A stretch of DNA of 64,000 bases from Pseudorhodoferax sp. Leaf265 (GTDB lineage Bacteria > Pseudomonadota > Gammaproteobacteria > Burkholderiales > Burkholderiaceae_C). Position numbers and translations under genes: made by a program. The DNA lies in NCBI RefSeq assembly GCF_001422365.1, contig NZ_LMMT01000034.1, positions 312,678-376,677 of the forward strand, in the 5' to 3' direction. The notes under the pieces are model-generated. The model was not told the DNA's origin, ran no database searches, and saw only the letters and a program-made list of their open reading frames with translations. The stretch's first letter is position 1; every line of letters starts with the position of its first letter. Shown here piece after piece: positions 31,332 to 40,249 of the stretch.

Positions 31332-33293
31332 TTACAGCGCGCCGTCGCCCAGCACGATGCCTTCGCGGCGCGGGTCCACGCCGCCTTGCAGCACCCACTT
31401 GCCGTCCTTCTGAACGCGCATCACGGTGGAGATGCCGCTGGACTGGGCGCCGGTGCTGACCGTGTGGCCCATGGCGCGCAGGCCGGCGACGAGCGCCGAG
31501 GTGTCCAGCGTCGTGTTGGCGCCATCGACGTTGGTCGTCGGGCTGTTGGCTGCACCGAAGTCGACCATCGAGGTGGCCTGCTGCGCGTCCAGGCCCCAGT
31601 CGAGCGCACCGACCACGGTCTTCAGCACGTACTGGATGATGGTGCCGCCGCCGGGAGAACCGGTGGCCATCACGAATTCGCCGGGCTCGGCGCCGCGGAA
31701 CACCAGCGTGGGTGCCATCGTGCTGCGGGGGCGCTTGCCCGGTGCGACACGGTTGGCGATCGGCGTACCGGTGCTGTCCGCCGGCTGGGCCGAGAAGTCG
31801 GTCAACTGGTTGGTCAGCAGGAAGCCGTTGGTCATGTGGAACGAGCCCATCGACGACTCGACCGTGGAGGTGACCGAAGCCACGTTGCCATAGGCATCGA
31901 CGATGGAGAAGTGCGTGGTGCCGGCTTCCTGCGAGGTGTCGCGGCCCAGCGGCACATCACCCAGGTTGCCGGCCTGTGCCGTGCCCATGCTCTTGGTCAT
32001 GTCGATCAGCGCGGCGCGGCTCTTCAGGTAGTTCTTGTCGAGCATGGTCGCCAGGCCGCTGCCAGGCAGCGGGATGTAATCCGTGTCGGCCACGTACTTG
32101 TCGCGGTCGGCGTAGGCCAGGCGCGATGCTTCGCTGACCAGGTGCACGCCCATCACGCTGGGCACACCGCCTTCGTTCGACGGGTTGGTCGGCGGGTAGA
32201 ACGACAGCGGGAAGTTCTCCAGGATGCCCAGGGCCTGCGTGATCGCGATGCCGCCGGAGGACGGTGGCGCCATCGAGCAGATGTAGTAGGTGCTGCGGTA
32301 GGTGGTGCAGGCCGGTTCGCGCTTCTTGGGCTTGTAGCCGGACAGATCGGCCAAGGTCATGAGGCCTGGGGTGATCGGCGTGCGGGCGGTGTCGTCACCG
32401 ACGCTCTGGCCGACCTTGGCCACGATGGCCTTGGCGATGTCGCCGGTGTGCAGCGCGTCGGCGCCCTGTGCGGCAATGGCCTTCAGCGTGTCGGCGTACG
32501 GCTGGTTCTTGGCGGTGTCGCCGGCCTGCTTCGGCGTGCCGTCGGCATTGAAGTAGGCGGTCACGGCGTTGGCATCCAGCCGCAGGCTGGCGGCGCTGCC
32601 GCCGATCGCCGCACCCATGCGCGCCGGAATGATGTAGCCGTTGGTCGCCAGGTCGATGCCTTCGTCGAACAACTGGTTCCACTTGAGCTTGCCATGTTCC
32701 TTGTGCGCCATTTCCATCATGCGCATCACGCCCGGCACGCCGATCGAGCGGCCGCTGCGGCGTGCGGAAGGAACGGGTGCGGCAGAGGCGGGGTCGGCCT
32801 GGTCCTGGCGCGCCAGGTAGTAGCCGGTCGCTGCGGCGGGGGCCGTCTCGCGGCCGTCGTAGGCGGTGACCTTCTTGCTGGCCGCGTCGTAGTACATCAT
32901 GAACGCGCTGCCCGCGATGGTGCTGGACTGCGGCTCGACCAGGCCCAGCACGGCCTGCACGGCGATCGCCGCATCGGCCGCCGTTCCGCCGGCCTTCAGC
33001 ACTTCACAACCGGCCTTGGTTGCCAGGGGCGTATTGGCAACGACCATGTAGCTGCTGGAGTGCTTGGCCTTGTAGCCCAGGCGGTATCCGGAAGCAGCCT
33101 CTGGCGCAGCCGGGTCGCCAGCAACCCCGGAGCCCACGACGACGGACGCGCCGCTGCTGGACAGCACGGAGCAGCTGTCGGCCTTGGTGTCGACGATCAG
33201 GTCATCGCCATCGCTACCGCCACAGGCAACGACAGTGAGCGCAATGGCAATGGGGGTGGCGATCCAGAGAGGGGTGCGTGTTTTGAATTTCAT
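31332..33293 (-). CDS. ggt: Lipid-anchored gamma-glutamyltransferase
   Basis: 653 aa. It hydrolyses or transfers gamma-glutamyl groups, for example of glutathione, outside the cytoplasm. ATG at 33293 starts a signal peptide with a lipobox (TVVAC) followed by GGSDGDD, so the protein should be a lipoprotein. The autocleavage site is before TTHFSIVD with N-terminal nucleophile Thr459. The GSPGGGTIIQ loop and the RPRSTMAPTLVF segment fit the small subunit. The roughly 45-residue linker before the enzyme domain (GYRLGYKAKHSSSYMVV) is low complexity. It is a single gene with its own terminator. Confidence 0.92.
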   Translation of the reverse strand: MKFKTRTPLWIATPIAIALTVVACGGSDGDDLIVDTKADSCSVLSSSGASVVVGSGVAGDPAAPEAASGYRLGYKAKHSSSYMVVANTPLATKAGCEVLKAGGTAADAAIAVQAVLGLVEPQSSTIAGSAFMMYYDAASKKVTAYDGRETAPAAATGYYLARQDQADPASAAPVPSARRSGRSIGVPGVMRMMEMAHKEHGKLKWNQLFDEGIDLATNGYIIPARMGAAIGGSAASLRLDANAVTAYFNADGTPKQAGDTAKNQPYADTLKAIAAQGADALHTGDIAKAIVAKVGQSVGDDTARTPITPGLMTLADLSGYKPKKREPACTTYRSTYYICSMAPPSSGGIAITQALGILENFPLSFYPPTNPSNEGGVPSVMGVHLVSEASRLAYADRDKYVADTDYIPLPGSGLATMLDKNYLKSRAALIDMTKSMGTAQAGNLGDVPLGRDTSQEAGTTHFSIVDAYGNVASVTSTVESSMGSFHMTNGFLLTNQLTDFSAQPADSTGTPIANRVAPGKRPRSTMAPTLVFRGAEPGEFVMATGSPGGGTIIQYVLKTVVGALDWGLDAQQATSMVDFGAANSPTTNVDGANTTLDTSALVAGLRAMGHTVSTGAQSSGISTVMRVQKDGKWVLQGGVDPRREGIVLGDGAL

Positions 33294-33443
33294 TTGAAAG
33301 GGGTGGACCTCGGAACGGGGAAGCTGTGCACCAAGGCTGGGCACAGGGCGACGTGGGAAGCAGCTACTGTGCCAGCGGCGTTTCTGTTTCGGCCATTGCG
33401 GCAAACCAGCAATTTGTTGCTATGTGTTACAGACGTTCTGCTT

Positions 33444-34340
33444 TCACTTCCGCGCCGGCAAGCGCACCACTCCCGTCGCCAGCGCCGTCCCGCACAGGAT
33501 CACCACGCCACACCCCAGCATCGCCGGCGTCAGCGCCTCGCCCAGCAGCAGCGTGCCGTACAGCACGCCGAACACCGGCACCACGAAGGTCACGGTCAGC
33601 GTGCGGGCCGGTCCCACGTTCGCGATCAGCCGGAAGAACAGGATGTAGGCCAGCGCCGTGCACAGCACGCCGACGGCGAGCAGGCTTGCGAGGGCCGTGA
33701 GGCTGGGCGCCTGGCCGGGCCACAGCCACAGCGCCGGAAGCGCCAGGCCCAGCGTGGCGCCCAGCTGGCTGCCGGCGGCCAGCACCAGCGGCTTGACCTC
33801 GCCCAGGTAGCGCTTGGTGAAGGTGGCGGCCAGCGCATAGCAGACGCAGGCCAGCAGGCAGGCCAGCACCGCCCAGCCGGTGGCAGCCGCGCCGGCCTTG
33901 GGTGTGAAGCTGGCCTTGTTCCAGGCCAGCAGCGCCACGCCCACGAATCCCAGCGCCAGGCCGAGGCTGCGCGAGGCGCCGGGCCGCTCGCGCAGCCAGG
34001 CCCAGGCCACGACCGCGCCGAACAGCGGCACGGTGGCGTTCAGGATGGCCGACAGGCCGGTGGAGATCGACAGCACCGCGTACGAGTACAGCGCGAACGG
34101 AATGCCGGAGTTGAGCAGGCCGACGAACAGCACGAGCCGGTGGTGGCGCACGAACTCGGGCAGCAGGCCGCGCCGCCACAGCAGCGGCAGCAGGCACAGC
34201 GCCGCGATGCCCACGCGCGCGGCGGCCGTCGGCAGCGGGCCCAGTTCCATCGCGGCATTGCGCATGAACAGGAAGGAGGCGCCCCACAGCGCCGAGAGCA
34301 GGAAAAAGTCGCCGAGCCAGGCGCTGCGCGGCTGGCTCAT
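33444..34340 (-). CDS. DMT superfamily (EamA) transporter
   Basis: 298 aa, about ten membrane helices in two EamA repeats; FFLLSALWGASFLFMRNAA is the typical first helix. The start at 34340 overlaps the ogt stop (ATGA), so it is translated together with the DNA-repair genes upstream. Substrate unknown. Confidence 0.87.
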   Translation of the reverse strand: MSQPRSAWLGDFFLLSALWGASFLFMRNAAMELGPLPTAAARVGIAALCLLPLLWRRGLLPEFVRHHRLVLFVGLLNSGIPFALYSYAVLSISTGLSAILNATVPLFGAVVAWAWLRERPGASRSLGLALGFVGVALLAWNKASFTPKAGAAATGWAVLACLLACVCYALAATFTKRYLGEVKPLVLAAGSQLGATLGLALPALWLWPGQAPSLTALASLLAVGVLCTALAYILFFRLIANVGPARTLTVTFVVPVFGVLYGTLLLGEALTPAMLGCGVVILCGTALATGVVRLPARK

Positions 34341-34846
34341 GCGGCCAGCTCCAGCAACGCGCTCTCGCGCCGCAACAACGCGCTCTTGCGCGGCAGCCCG
34401 CCGGCATAGCCCGTCAGCGCACCGGCGTGGCCCAGCACGCGGTGGCAGGGCACGATCACGCTGATCGGATTGCGGCCCACGGCCGCGCCCACGGCGCGCA
34501 CCGCGGCCGGGCGCGCGAGCCGGTGCGCGAGCGCGCCGTAGCTGCAGGTGGCGCCGGGCGCGATCGCCAGCAAGGCCTGCCAGACCGCGCGCTGGAAGGC
34601 GGTGCCGCCTGACAGGTCCAGCGGCAGCGCGAAGCGCTCGCGCGCCCCGGCGAAGTAGGCCAGCAGCTGCTCCTGCGCGGCCAGCAGCACCGGGTGCTGC
34701 GTGGCCCGGGGCCAGGCATCGGGCGTGGGCTGGTGGCGCTGGCCGTCGAACCAGGCGCCGTTCAGGCCCGCCTCGGAAGCGGACAGCACCATGGCGCCCA
34801 GTGGCGTGTCGATGCGGGTGTGGACGGTGGACGGATGGAATTGCAT
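34337..34846 (-). CDS. ogt: Methylated-DNA-[protein]-cysteine S-methyltransferase
   Basis: 169 aa suicide enzyme that takes methyl groups from O6-methylguanine onto its own Cys. The acceptor motif PCHRVLG is intact, preceded by GRNPISVIV; the GTAFQRAVWQAL helix-turn-helix region is also typical. ATG at 34846 follows AAGGAG inside the end of the upstream ada-alkA gene (2-bp gap). It supplies the methyltransferase activity missing from that fusion. Confidence 0.94.
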   Translation of the reverse strand: MQFHPSTVHTRIDTPLGAMVLSASEAGLNGAWFDGQRHQPTPDAWPRATQHPVLLAAQEQLLAYFAGARERFALPLDLSGGTAFQRAVWQALLAIAPGATCSYGALAHRLARPAAVRAVGAAVGRNPISVIVPCHRVLGHAGALTGYAGGLPRKSALLRRESALLELAA

Positions 34847-34848
34847 GC

Positions 34849-36384
34849 TCACTCCTTGGGCGTCTTCTTGGTGGGGCGCGCCGGCAGCAGCGCCCAGGCG
34901 CGCAGCACGGCATAGCTGCGCCAGGGTTTCCAGGGTTCGGACGCAGCCTCGGCCGCACGCGCGGGCTGCGGCGCATCGCGCACGCCCAGCGCGTTGTGCA
35001 GCGCCACGTCGCCGGCCGGGAAGGCGTCGGGCCAGCGCAGCGCGCGCATGGCGATGTACTGCGCCGTCCAGTCGCCGATGCCTGGCAGGGCCTTGAGCGC
35101 GGCGATGGCGGCCGGCACGTCGCCGCCGGGCTGCAGGTTCAGCCCACCGGCCACGGCTTGGGACAGCGCCACGATGGCGGCCTGGCGCTGGCGCACGATG
35201 CCCAGGCCGCCCAGGGCGTCGCCGGCGGCATCGCCGAGATCGGCCAGCGCCTGCGGCGCGGGGAACAGGTGGGTGAGGCCGGGTTCCGGCGTGGCGATGG
35301 GCTGGCCAAAGCGCGTGACCAGGCGGCTGGCCAGCGTGCGCGCGGCCGCCACCGTGATCTGCTGGCCCAGCACGGCGCGCACGGCCAGCTCGTAGCCGTC
35401 CATGCAGCCGGGCACGCGCAGGCCGGCGCCATCCGGAAAGCGGCCGCCCAGCACGGCGTGGATGGCCTCGGGGTCGGCGTCCAGGTCGAGCAGCACGCGC
35501 ACGCGCCGGATCACCAGCGGCAGCATGGCACGCAGGCTGTCGGACACGCGCAGCAGCAGCTGGTGGCGCTCGGGCGCGAAGGCCATGTGCAGCCAGCCCT
35601 CGTGCCGCTGCCCGCCGGCCTGCAAGGCCAGCGTGCGCGCGATGCCGGGGGCCGCGGCATCGGGGCCGGCCACCGTCTCCATGCCCGGGATCTGCCGCGC
35701 CGCGAAGAAGGCCAGCATGGCCTGCCAGTCGTAGGGCGGGCGGTAGCCCAGCCGCACCTGGCTGCCCTGGCCTTCGCGCTGGCCGCCGGCGCGGCGCAGG
35801 GCGGCCGGGTTGAGCCCGTAGTGCGCGACGAAAGCCGCATTGAAGCGGCGCAGGCTGTGGAAGCCGCTGGCCTGGGCCACCTGGGCGACGGGCAGGTCGG
35901 TGTCGGCCAGCAACTGCTTGGCCGCGAGCAGCCGGCGCGTCTGCAGGTACTGCAGCGGCGACACGCCGAACTGCGCCTCGAAGATGCGGCGCACGTGCCG
36001 GTCGGACACGCCGAGCCGCTCGGCCAGCGCCTGCACCGTGGGGCCGGCCTCGGGCCAGGCGTCGGGCGCGTCCAGCAGCCGCGCGGCCTGTTGCGCGAGG
36101 ATGCTCGACGCGTCCTGCGTGGACCAGGGCAGCGCCTGCGGCGCCAGTTCGGGCCGGCAGCGCAGGCAGGGCCGAAAGCCTGCCCGCTCGGCCTGGGCGG
36201 CGTGCTCGAAGAAGCGGCAGTTCTCGCGCCGCGGCGTCTTCACGCTGCACACCGGCCGGCAGTAGATGCCGGTGCTGGTCACGCCGGTGAAGAAGCGGCC
36301 GTCGAAGCGCGCGTCGCGGGCCACCAGCGCGCGGTAGCGGGCGGTGTCGAGCGGGTCGCCGGGGGAGGGGGTGGACGGGGCCAT
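34849..36384 (-). CDS. Ada N-domain / AraC HTH / AlkA glycosylase fusion
   Basis: 511 aa bifunctional alkylation-damage protein. An N-terminal Ada zinc domain (about 10-85) carries GIYCRPVC and PCLRC, the four Cys that bind zinc and accept methyl from phosphotriesters. An AraC-type helix-turn-helix follows (about 95-185). The AlkA part (about 205-490) has a helix-hairpin-helix LPGIGDWTAQYIAMRAL and catalytic Asp in FPAGDVAL. There is no O6-methylguanine domain; ogt next door fills that gap. The start at 36384 is chosen by domain fit. ATGs at 36396 and 36435 are also in frame and none has a clear Shine-Dalgarno. Confidence 0.9.
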   Translation of the reverse strand: MAPSTPSPGDPLDTARYRALVARDARFDGRFFTGVTSTGIYCRPVCSVKTPRRENCRFFEHAAQAERAGFRPCLRCRPELAPQALPWSTQDASSILAQQAARLLDAPDAWPEAGPTVQALAERLGVSDRHVRRIFEAQFGVSPLQYLQTRRLLAAKQLLADTDLPVAQVAQASGFHSLRRFNAAFVAHYGLNPAALRRAGGQREGQGSQVRLGYRPPYDWQAMLAFFAARQIPGMETVAGPDAAAPGIARTLALQAGGQRHEGWLHMAFAPERHQLLLRVSDSLRAMLPLVIRRVRVLLDLDADPEAIHAVLGGRFPDGAGLRVPGCMDGYELAVRAVLGQQITVAAARTLASRLVTRFGQPIATPEPGLTHLFPAPQALADLGDAAGDALGGLGIVRQRQAAIVALSQAVAGGLNLQPGGDVPAAIAALKALPGIGDWTAQYIAMRALRWPDAFPAGDVALHNALGVRDAPQPARAAEAASEPWKPWRSYAVLRAWALLPARPTKKTPKE

Positions 36385-36531
36385 GGCCGGGATCATAGGG
36401 GGCGGGCGCTCACTCGACTCGCCGTTTTCGGACATGTGCCTCGACAGGGACCGACAGCGCCGCGGGAAGCCGGCCGACAGCCGAGGTGGCGGCGCGGCGG
36501 CACCATGGCGGCCGAAGGAAGGATGCCTGCC

Positions 36532-36837
36532 ATGACCACCGACAACCACTATTGCGTGACCGCCGTGCGCTACCAGAACCAGCAACTGACCGCCGTGCAG
36601 CTCGGGCATGGCGACGGCAGCGGTCCCTGGCAGCAGGAGCCGCATGCGGTCACGGTCGACCAGGTGGTCGCCCGCATCGACGCGGGCGACCGGGTCCACG
36701 CCTTGCTGCGCGATGGTGCGCAGGTGACGCTCGGCCCGCGCCTGAAGGTCCTGGAGGGTGGGGGCGGCGGCCGCTCGCTGGCCCTGGACAACAGCCCCAG
36801 CGACTGCCTGGAGCTGGCCGACCTGGAGCGCTTCTGA
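36532..36837 (+). CDS. DUF3892-like small protein
   Basis: 101 aa, cytoplasmic. The start YCVTAVRYQNQQLTAVQLG recalls DUF3892, a small beta-rich family of unknown role. A glycine stretch (GGGGG) splits off a C-terminal SLALDNSPSDCLELADL. ATG at 36532 has AAGGAAGG at about 10 bp; ATGs at 36505 and 36523 are less well placed. It is divergent from ada-alkA. Confidence 0.65.
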   Translation: MTTDNHYCVTAVRYQNQQLTAVQLGHGDGSGPWQQEPHAVTVDQVVARIDAGDRVHALLRDGAQVTLGPRLKVLEGGGGGRSLALDNSPSDCLELADLERF

Positions 36838-36839
36838 CC

Positions 36840-37100
36840 ATGCAGCGCAAGCCCCTGAACCATGTGCAGTACCTGGCCGAACTGAACCAGCGGCTGTGGG
36901 CCGATCCGGAGTTCTCCGAGGGCATGGCCTTCCGGATCTACCCCGACGGCAAGATCGCGGGCCATTTGCGCGATGCCTGCGACGTGGGCAGCTGCTGCAT
37001 TCCTGCGGTGTTCGCCCGCATCGAGCAGTCCGTGGCGCGCGAGTTCACGCTCGCGGCGCCGGCGGTGGCACCGCCCGTCGCCGAAAGCATGCTGGCATAG
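36840..37100 (+). CDS. Hypothetical protein with Cys-rich core
   Basis: 86 aa, 2 bp after the DUF3892-like gene and probably co-transcribed. The middle part has FRIYPDGKIAGHLRDACDVGSCCIPAVF, written here as two pieces: FRIYPDGKIAGHL then a CxxxxCC cluster. Three Cys could bind a metal or be redox active. No signal peptide. I do not recognise a family. Confidence 0.6.
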   Translation: MQRKPLNHVQYLAELNQRLWADPEFSEGMAFRIYPDGKIAGHLRDACDVGSCCIPAVFARIEQSVAREFTLAAPAVAPPVAESMLA

Positions 37101-37165
37101 CGGGCGCCACGCGCCGCCGGGCGCCTAGACTCGGGGCCTTCGCTTCGCTCGCCAAGGAGACCCGC

Positions 37166-37612
37166 ATGTACAAGCAGATCCTGGTTCCCGTGGATGGCTC
37201 GCAGACCGCCCTGGCCGCGCTGCGCCATGCCGTGGAACTGGCCCGCGCATTCCAGGCCGAACTGTTCGTCGTCCACGTGATCGACATCTACCCCTTTTTG
37301 GGCATGGCCACGGACACCGCCGTGGGCCAGGCCGAGTACCTGTCTGCCGCCAACGCCAATGCCGAAGGTGCATTGCGCGCGGCGGTGGCCGTGGTCGAGG
37401 CCGCCGGCGTGCCCTGCGAGTCGGCCACCATCGAAGGCCATGCGGCCGAAGAAGGCATCCTGCAGGCGGCCGGCACCTGCGGCGCCGATCTCATCGTGAT
37501 GGGCTCGCACGGCCGGCGCGGCATCGAGAAGCTGCTGCTGGGCAGCGTCACGCAGCGGGTGCTGCAGAACGCGCGTGTGCCGGTGATGGTGGTGCGCGGC
37601 AGCGAGGCCTGA
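37166..37612 (+). CDS. Universal stress protein, UspA family
   Basis: 148 aa, one Usp domain. ILVPVDGSQTALAAL at the N-terminus and the ATP-binding motif GSHGRRGIEKLLLGSVTQRV near 110-130 are complete. ATG at 37166 follows AAGGAGA. Followed 64 bp later by an OsmC gene on the same strand. Confidence 0.93.
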   Translation: MYKQILVPVDGSQTALAALRHAVELARAFQAELFVVHVIDIYPFLGMATDTAVGQAEYLSAANANAEGALRAAVAVVEAAGVPCESATIEGHAAEEGILQAAGTCGADLIVMGSHGRRGIEKLLLGSVTQRVLQNARVPVMVVRGSEA

Positions 37613-37675
37613 CACCGCGGGCCGGGCCAGCGGCCGTGGCACCATCGGCGCCCCACCACCTGCCAGAGGAGCGCC

Positions 37676-38083
37676 ATGTCCGCCGATGTCACCCTGCATG
37701 CCACCCTGGGCGCCACGCCCTACGCTGTCGAATTCCGCGACGAGGCCGGCCACCGCTGGAGCGGCGACGAGCCCGCGGTGCAGGGCGGCGGCGACACCGG
37801 CCCCACGCCGCACGCGCTGCTGCTGTCCAGCCTGGGCGCCTGCACGGCCATCACGCTGAAGATGTTCGCGGCGCGCAAGCAGTGGCCGCTGGAGGGCGTC
37901 GAGGTCGCCCTGACACTGCGTGCCGCCACGCCGGCCTCGCCCGGCACCGACATCGCGCGCAGCATCACGCTGCAGGGCCCGCTCGATGCGGCCCAGCGCG
38001 AGCGCCTGCTGGCCGTGGCCAATGCCTGCCCGATCCACAAGGTGCTGACGGGCGAGGTGCGCATCGCGACGGCGCTGGCCTAG
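37676..38083 (+). CDS. OsmC-family peroxidase-like protein
   Basis: 135 aa. OsmC/YhfA-type proteins reduce organic hydroperoxides with two Cys. The first Cys is in [18 protein letters not shown] and the second in [11 protein letters not shown], matching the family. Ribosome-binding GAGGAGCG precedes the ATG. Placed with UspA, it belongs to a stress gene pair. Confidence 0.92.
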   Translation: MSADVTLHATLGATPYAVEFRDEAGHRWSGDEPAVQGGGDTGPTPHALLLSSLGACTAITLKMFAARKQWPLEGVEVALTLRAATPASPGTDIARSITLQGPLDAAQRERLLAVANACPIHKVLTGEVRIATALA

Positions 38084-38112
38084 CCGGTCCCGGGCCGCCC
38101 GGGAGTGCGCCA

Positions 38113-39027
38113 CTAGCCCGCAGCGGCCTGCGCCAGTTCCCCCGCCACGGCCACGACCAGCTCGCGCAGCCAGCGGTGCGCAGGATCGTCGCGGTAGCGC
38201 ACATGCCAGGCCATCTGCACCGGAAAGCTGCCCAGGTCCACGGGCGCGGGAAGCACCTTGAGCCGCGCGTCGCCGGCCAGGCGGCGGCAGATCTGGCGCG
38301 GCAGCGTGGCGCAGTAGTCGGTCACGGCCACGAGCTCGGGGATGGCCAGAAAGTGCGTCACCGAGACCGCCACCTCGCGCTTGAGCTGCGCACGCTCGAG
38401 CCTCTGGAACAGCCCGGCGCGCAGCCGGCCCGGCGGCAGCATGTTCACGTGCTTGAGCCGCTCGTACTGTCGGCGCGTGATGCGCGCGCCGACCTCGGGG
38501 TGGTCGGCCCGCACCACGCAGGCCAGGCCGTCGTCCATGAGGTGCTGCACGACCAGGTTGTCGGGCGGGTCGGTGATGCGGCCGAACACCATGGCGGTGG
38601 CGCCCGAGACCACGCCGGTCTCGGCCAGGTCGGCGCCGTAGGGCGTGAGTCGCAGCCGGATGCCGGGCGCCAGCGCGCGCAGCCGCGCCACCAGCGCGGG
38701 CACCAGCACGTACTCCACATAGCTGTTCGGCGCGATGGTGACCAGGCGCTGCGCGCTGGCCGGGTCGAAGGCCTGTTGGCCGCGCACCAGGCCGTCGACC
38801 GTGGCCAGCGCCTCGGCGATGGCCGGGGCCAGTTCTTCGGCCTTGGGCGTGGGCTGCATGCCGTAACGCTCGCGGATGAACAAGGGGTCCTGCAGCAGCG
38901 CGCGCAGCCGCGTGAGCGCGTTCGACAGCGCCGGCTGCGTGATGCCCAGGCGCTCGGCCGCGCGTGTCACGCTGCGCTCTTCCATGAGGGCCAGGAAGAC
39001 GGGCAGCAGGTTCAGGTCGTAGCGCAT
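38113..39027 (-). CDS. LysR-family transcriptional regulator
   Basis: 304 aa: winged HTH (LNLLPVFLALMEERSVTRAAERLGITQPALS) given here as start and end pieces LNLLPVFLALMEE and LGITQPALS, then an effector domain to the C-terminus, NodD/NahR-like. The ATG at 39027 was chosen; the frame is open 29 codons upstream through the operator. It is divergent from the ene-reductase gene, which is its probable target. Confidence 0.9.
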   Translation of the reverse strand: MRYDLNLLPVFLALMEERSVTRAAERLGITQPALSNALTRLRALLQDPLFIRERYGMQPTPKAEELAPAIAEALATVDGLVRGQQAFDPASAQRLVTIAPNSYVEYVLVPALVARLRALAPGIRLRLTPYGADLAETGVVSGATAMVFGRITDPPDNLVVQHLMDDGLACVVRADHPEVGARITRRQYERLKHVNMLPPGRLRAGLFQRLERAQLKREVAVSVTHFLAIPELVAVTDYCATLPRQICRRLAGDARLKVLPAPVDLGSFPVQMAWHVRYRDDPAHRWLRELVVAVAGELAQAAAG

Positions 39028-39055
39028 CCAGATATGTTGCTTGAAGAATATCTGG
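39028..39055. promoter_or_regulatory. Palindromic LysR operator in the ene-reductase promoter
   Basis: CCAGATAT (39028-39035) and ATATCTGG (39048-39055) are perfect inverted 8-mers with a 12-bp spacer. The site abuts the LysR ATG and contains T-N11-A spacing typical of LysR sites. This would suit autorepression and activation of the divergent gene. Confidence 0.65.
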
Positions 39056-39131
39056 AATTCAACGAATAAATTGGATGAATGTGCTACGGCGCTCCAAACT
39101 TCGCTCCATCCCATTTCAACGGAGCTGCACC

Positions 39132-40223
39132 ATGACCACCGACACCCTGTTCACCCCCACCCGCCTGGGCGCCATCGCCGTGAAGAACCGCATCGCCATG
39201 GCCCCGCTGACGCGCTCGCGCGCCGGCATGGACGGCGTGCCCTCGCCGCTGGCCGCCCGCTACTACGCCCAGCGTGCCTCGGCCGGCCTGCTGATCGCCG
39301 AGGCCACCAACATCTCGCGCCAGGCGCGCGGCTATGCCTTCACGCCCGGGCTGTACACCGACGCACAGGTGGCCGGCTGGAAGCAGGTGACCGAGGCCGT
39401 GCACGCGGCCGGCGGCCGCATCGTGGTGCAGCTGTGGCACGTGGGCCGCATGTCGCACACCAGCCTGCAGGAAGACGGCGCCGCGCCCGTGGCGCCCTCG
39501 GCCTTGCAGGCCGGCGGCAAGGTCTTCACCGAAGCCGGCTTCGAGACACCCTCGGCGCCGCGCGCGCTCGAACTGCACGAGATCGCCGCCATCGTCGAGG
39601 ACTACCGCCAGGCCGCCGTGCGTGCCAAGGCGGCCGGCTTCGACGGCGTGGAGGTGCACGCCGCCAACGGCTACCTGCTCGAGCAGTTCCTGCGCGACAG
39701 CACCAACCGGCGTACCGACCGCTACGGCGGCTCCATCGAGAACCGTGCCCGCCTCACGCTGGAAGTGGTCGAGGCGGTGGCCGGCGTGTGGGGCGCGGAC
39801 CGCGTGGGCCTGCGCCTGTCGCCGCTGTCCACCGCCATCGGCGAGACGCCGCTGGACAGCCAGCCGCAGCAGACGCACGGCTACCTCGCCAGCCGCCTTG
39901 GCGCACTGGGCATGGCCTACCTGCATGTGGTGGAAGGCCAGATGCATGCCGAAGATGGCACCAGCCGCTTCGACAACGCGGCCCTGCGCCAGGCCTTCGG
40001 CGGCGCCTACATCGCCAACAACGGCTACGACCGCGAGCGCGCCATCGCCGCCACGGCCTCGGGCCATGCCGACATGGTGGCCTTCGGCCGCGATTACATC
40101 GGCAACCCGGATCTGGTGGAACGGCTGCAGCACGGCCTGCCGCTGTTCAACGCCCCGGCCGCGGGGTACTTCGGCGGCGGCGCCGAGGGCTATACCGAGT
40201 TCAGCGTGGCCCAGGCCGCGTGA
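39132..40223 (+). CDS. Old yellow enzyme family alkene reductase
   Basis: 363 aa FMN enzyme reducing activated C=C bonds or nitro compounds, NemA-like. The N-terminus LFTPTRLGAIAVKNRIAMAPLTRSRA is typical (pieces shown: LFTPTRLG, NRIAMAPLTRSRA). The HAANGYLLEQFL segment holds the substrate-binding His/Asn pair, and GGSIENRARL and FGRDYIGNPDL are FMN and phosphate contacts. It precedes an aldo/keto reductase gene by 26 bp. Regulated probably by the divergent LysR. Confidence 0.94.
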   Translation: MTTDTLFTPTRLGAIAVKNRIAMAPLTRSRAGMDGVPSPLAARYYAQRASAGLLIAEATNISRQARGYAFTPGLYTDAQVAGWKQVTEAVHAAGGRIVVQLWHVGRMSHTSLQEDGAAPVAPSALQAGGKVFTEAGFETPSAPRALELHEIAAIVEDYRQAAVRAKAAGFDGVEVHAANGYLLEQFLRDSTNRRTDRYGGSIENRARLTLEVVEAVAGVWGADRVGLRLSPLSTAIGETPLDSQPQQTHGYLASRLGALGMAYLHVVEGQMHAEDGTSRFDNAALRQAFGGAYIANNGYDRERAIAATASGHADMVAFGRDYIGNPDLVERLQHGLPLFNAPAAGYFGGGAEGYTEFSVAQAA

Positions 40224-40249
40224 AGCGCCCCCATTCCCTGGAGAACACC

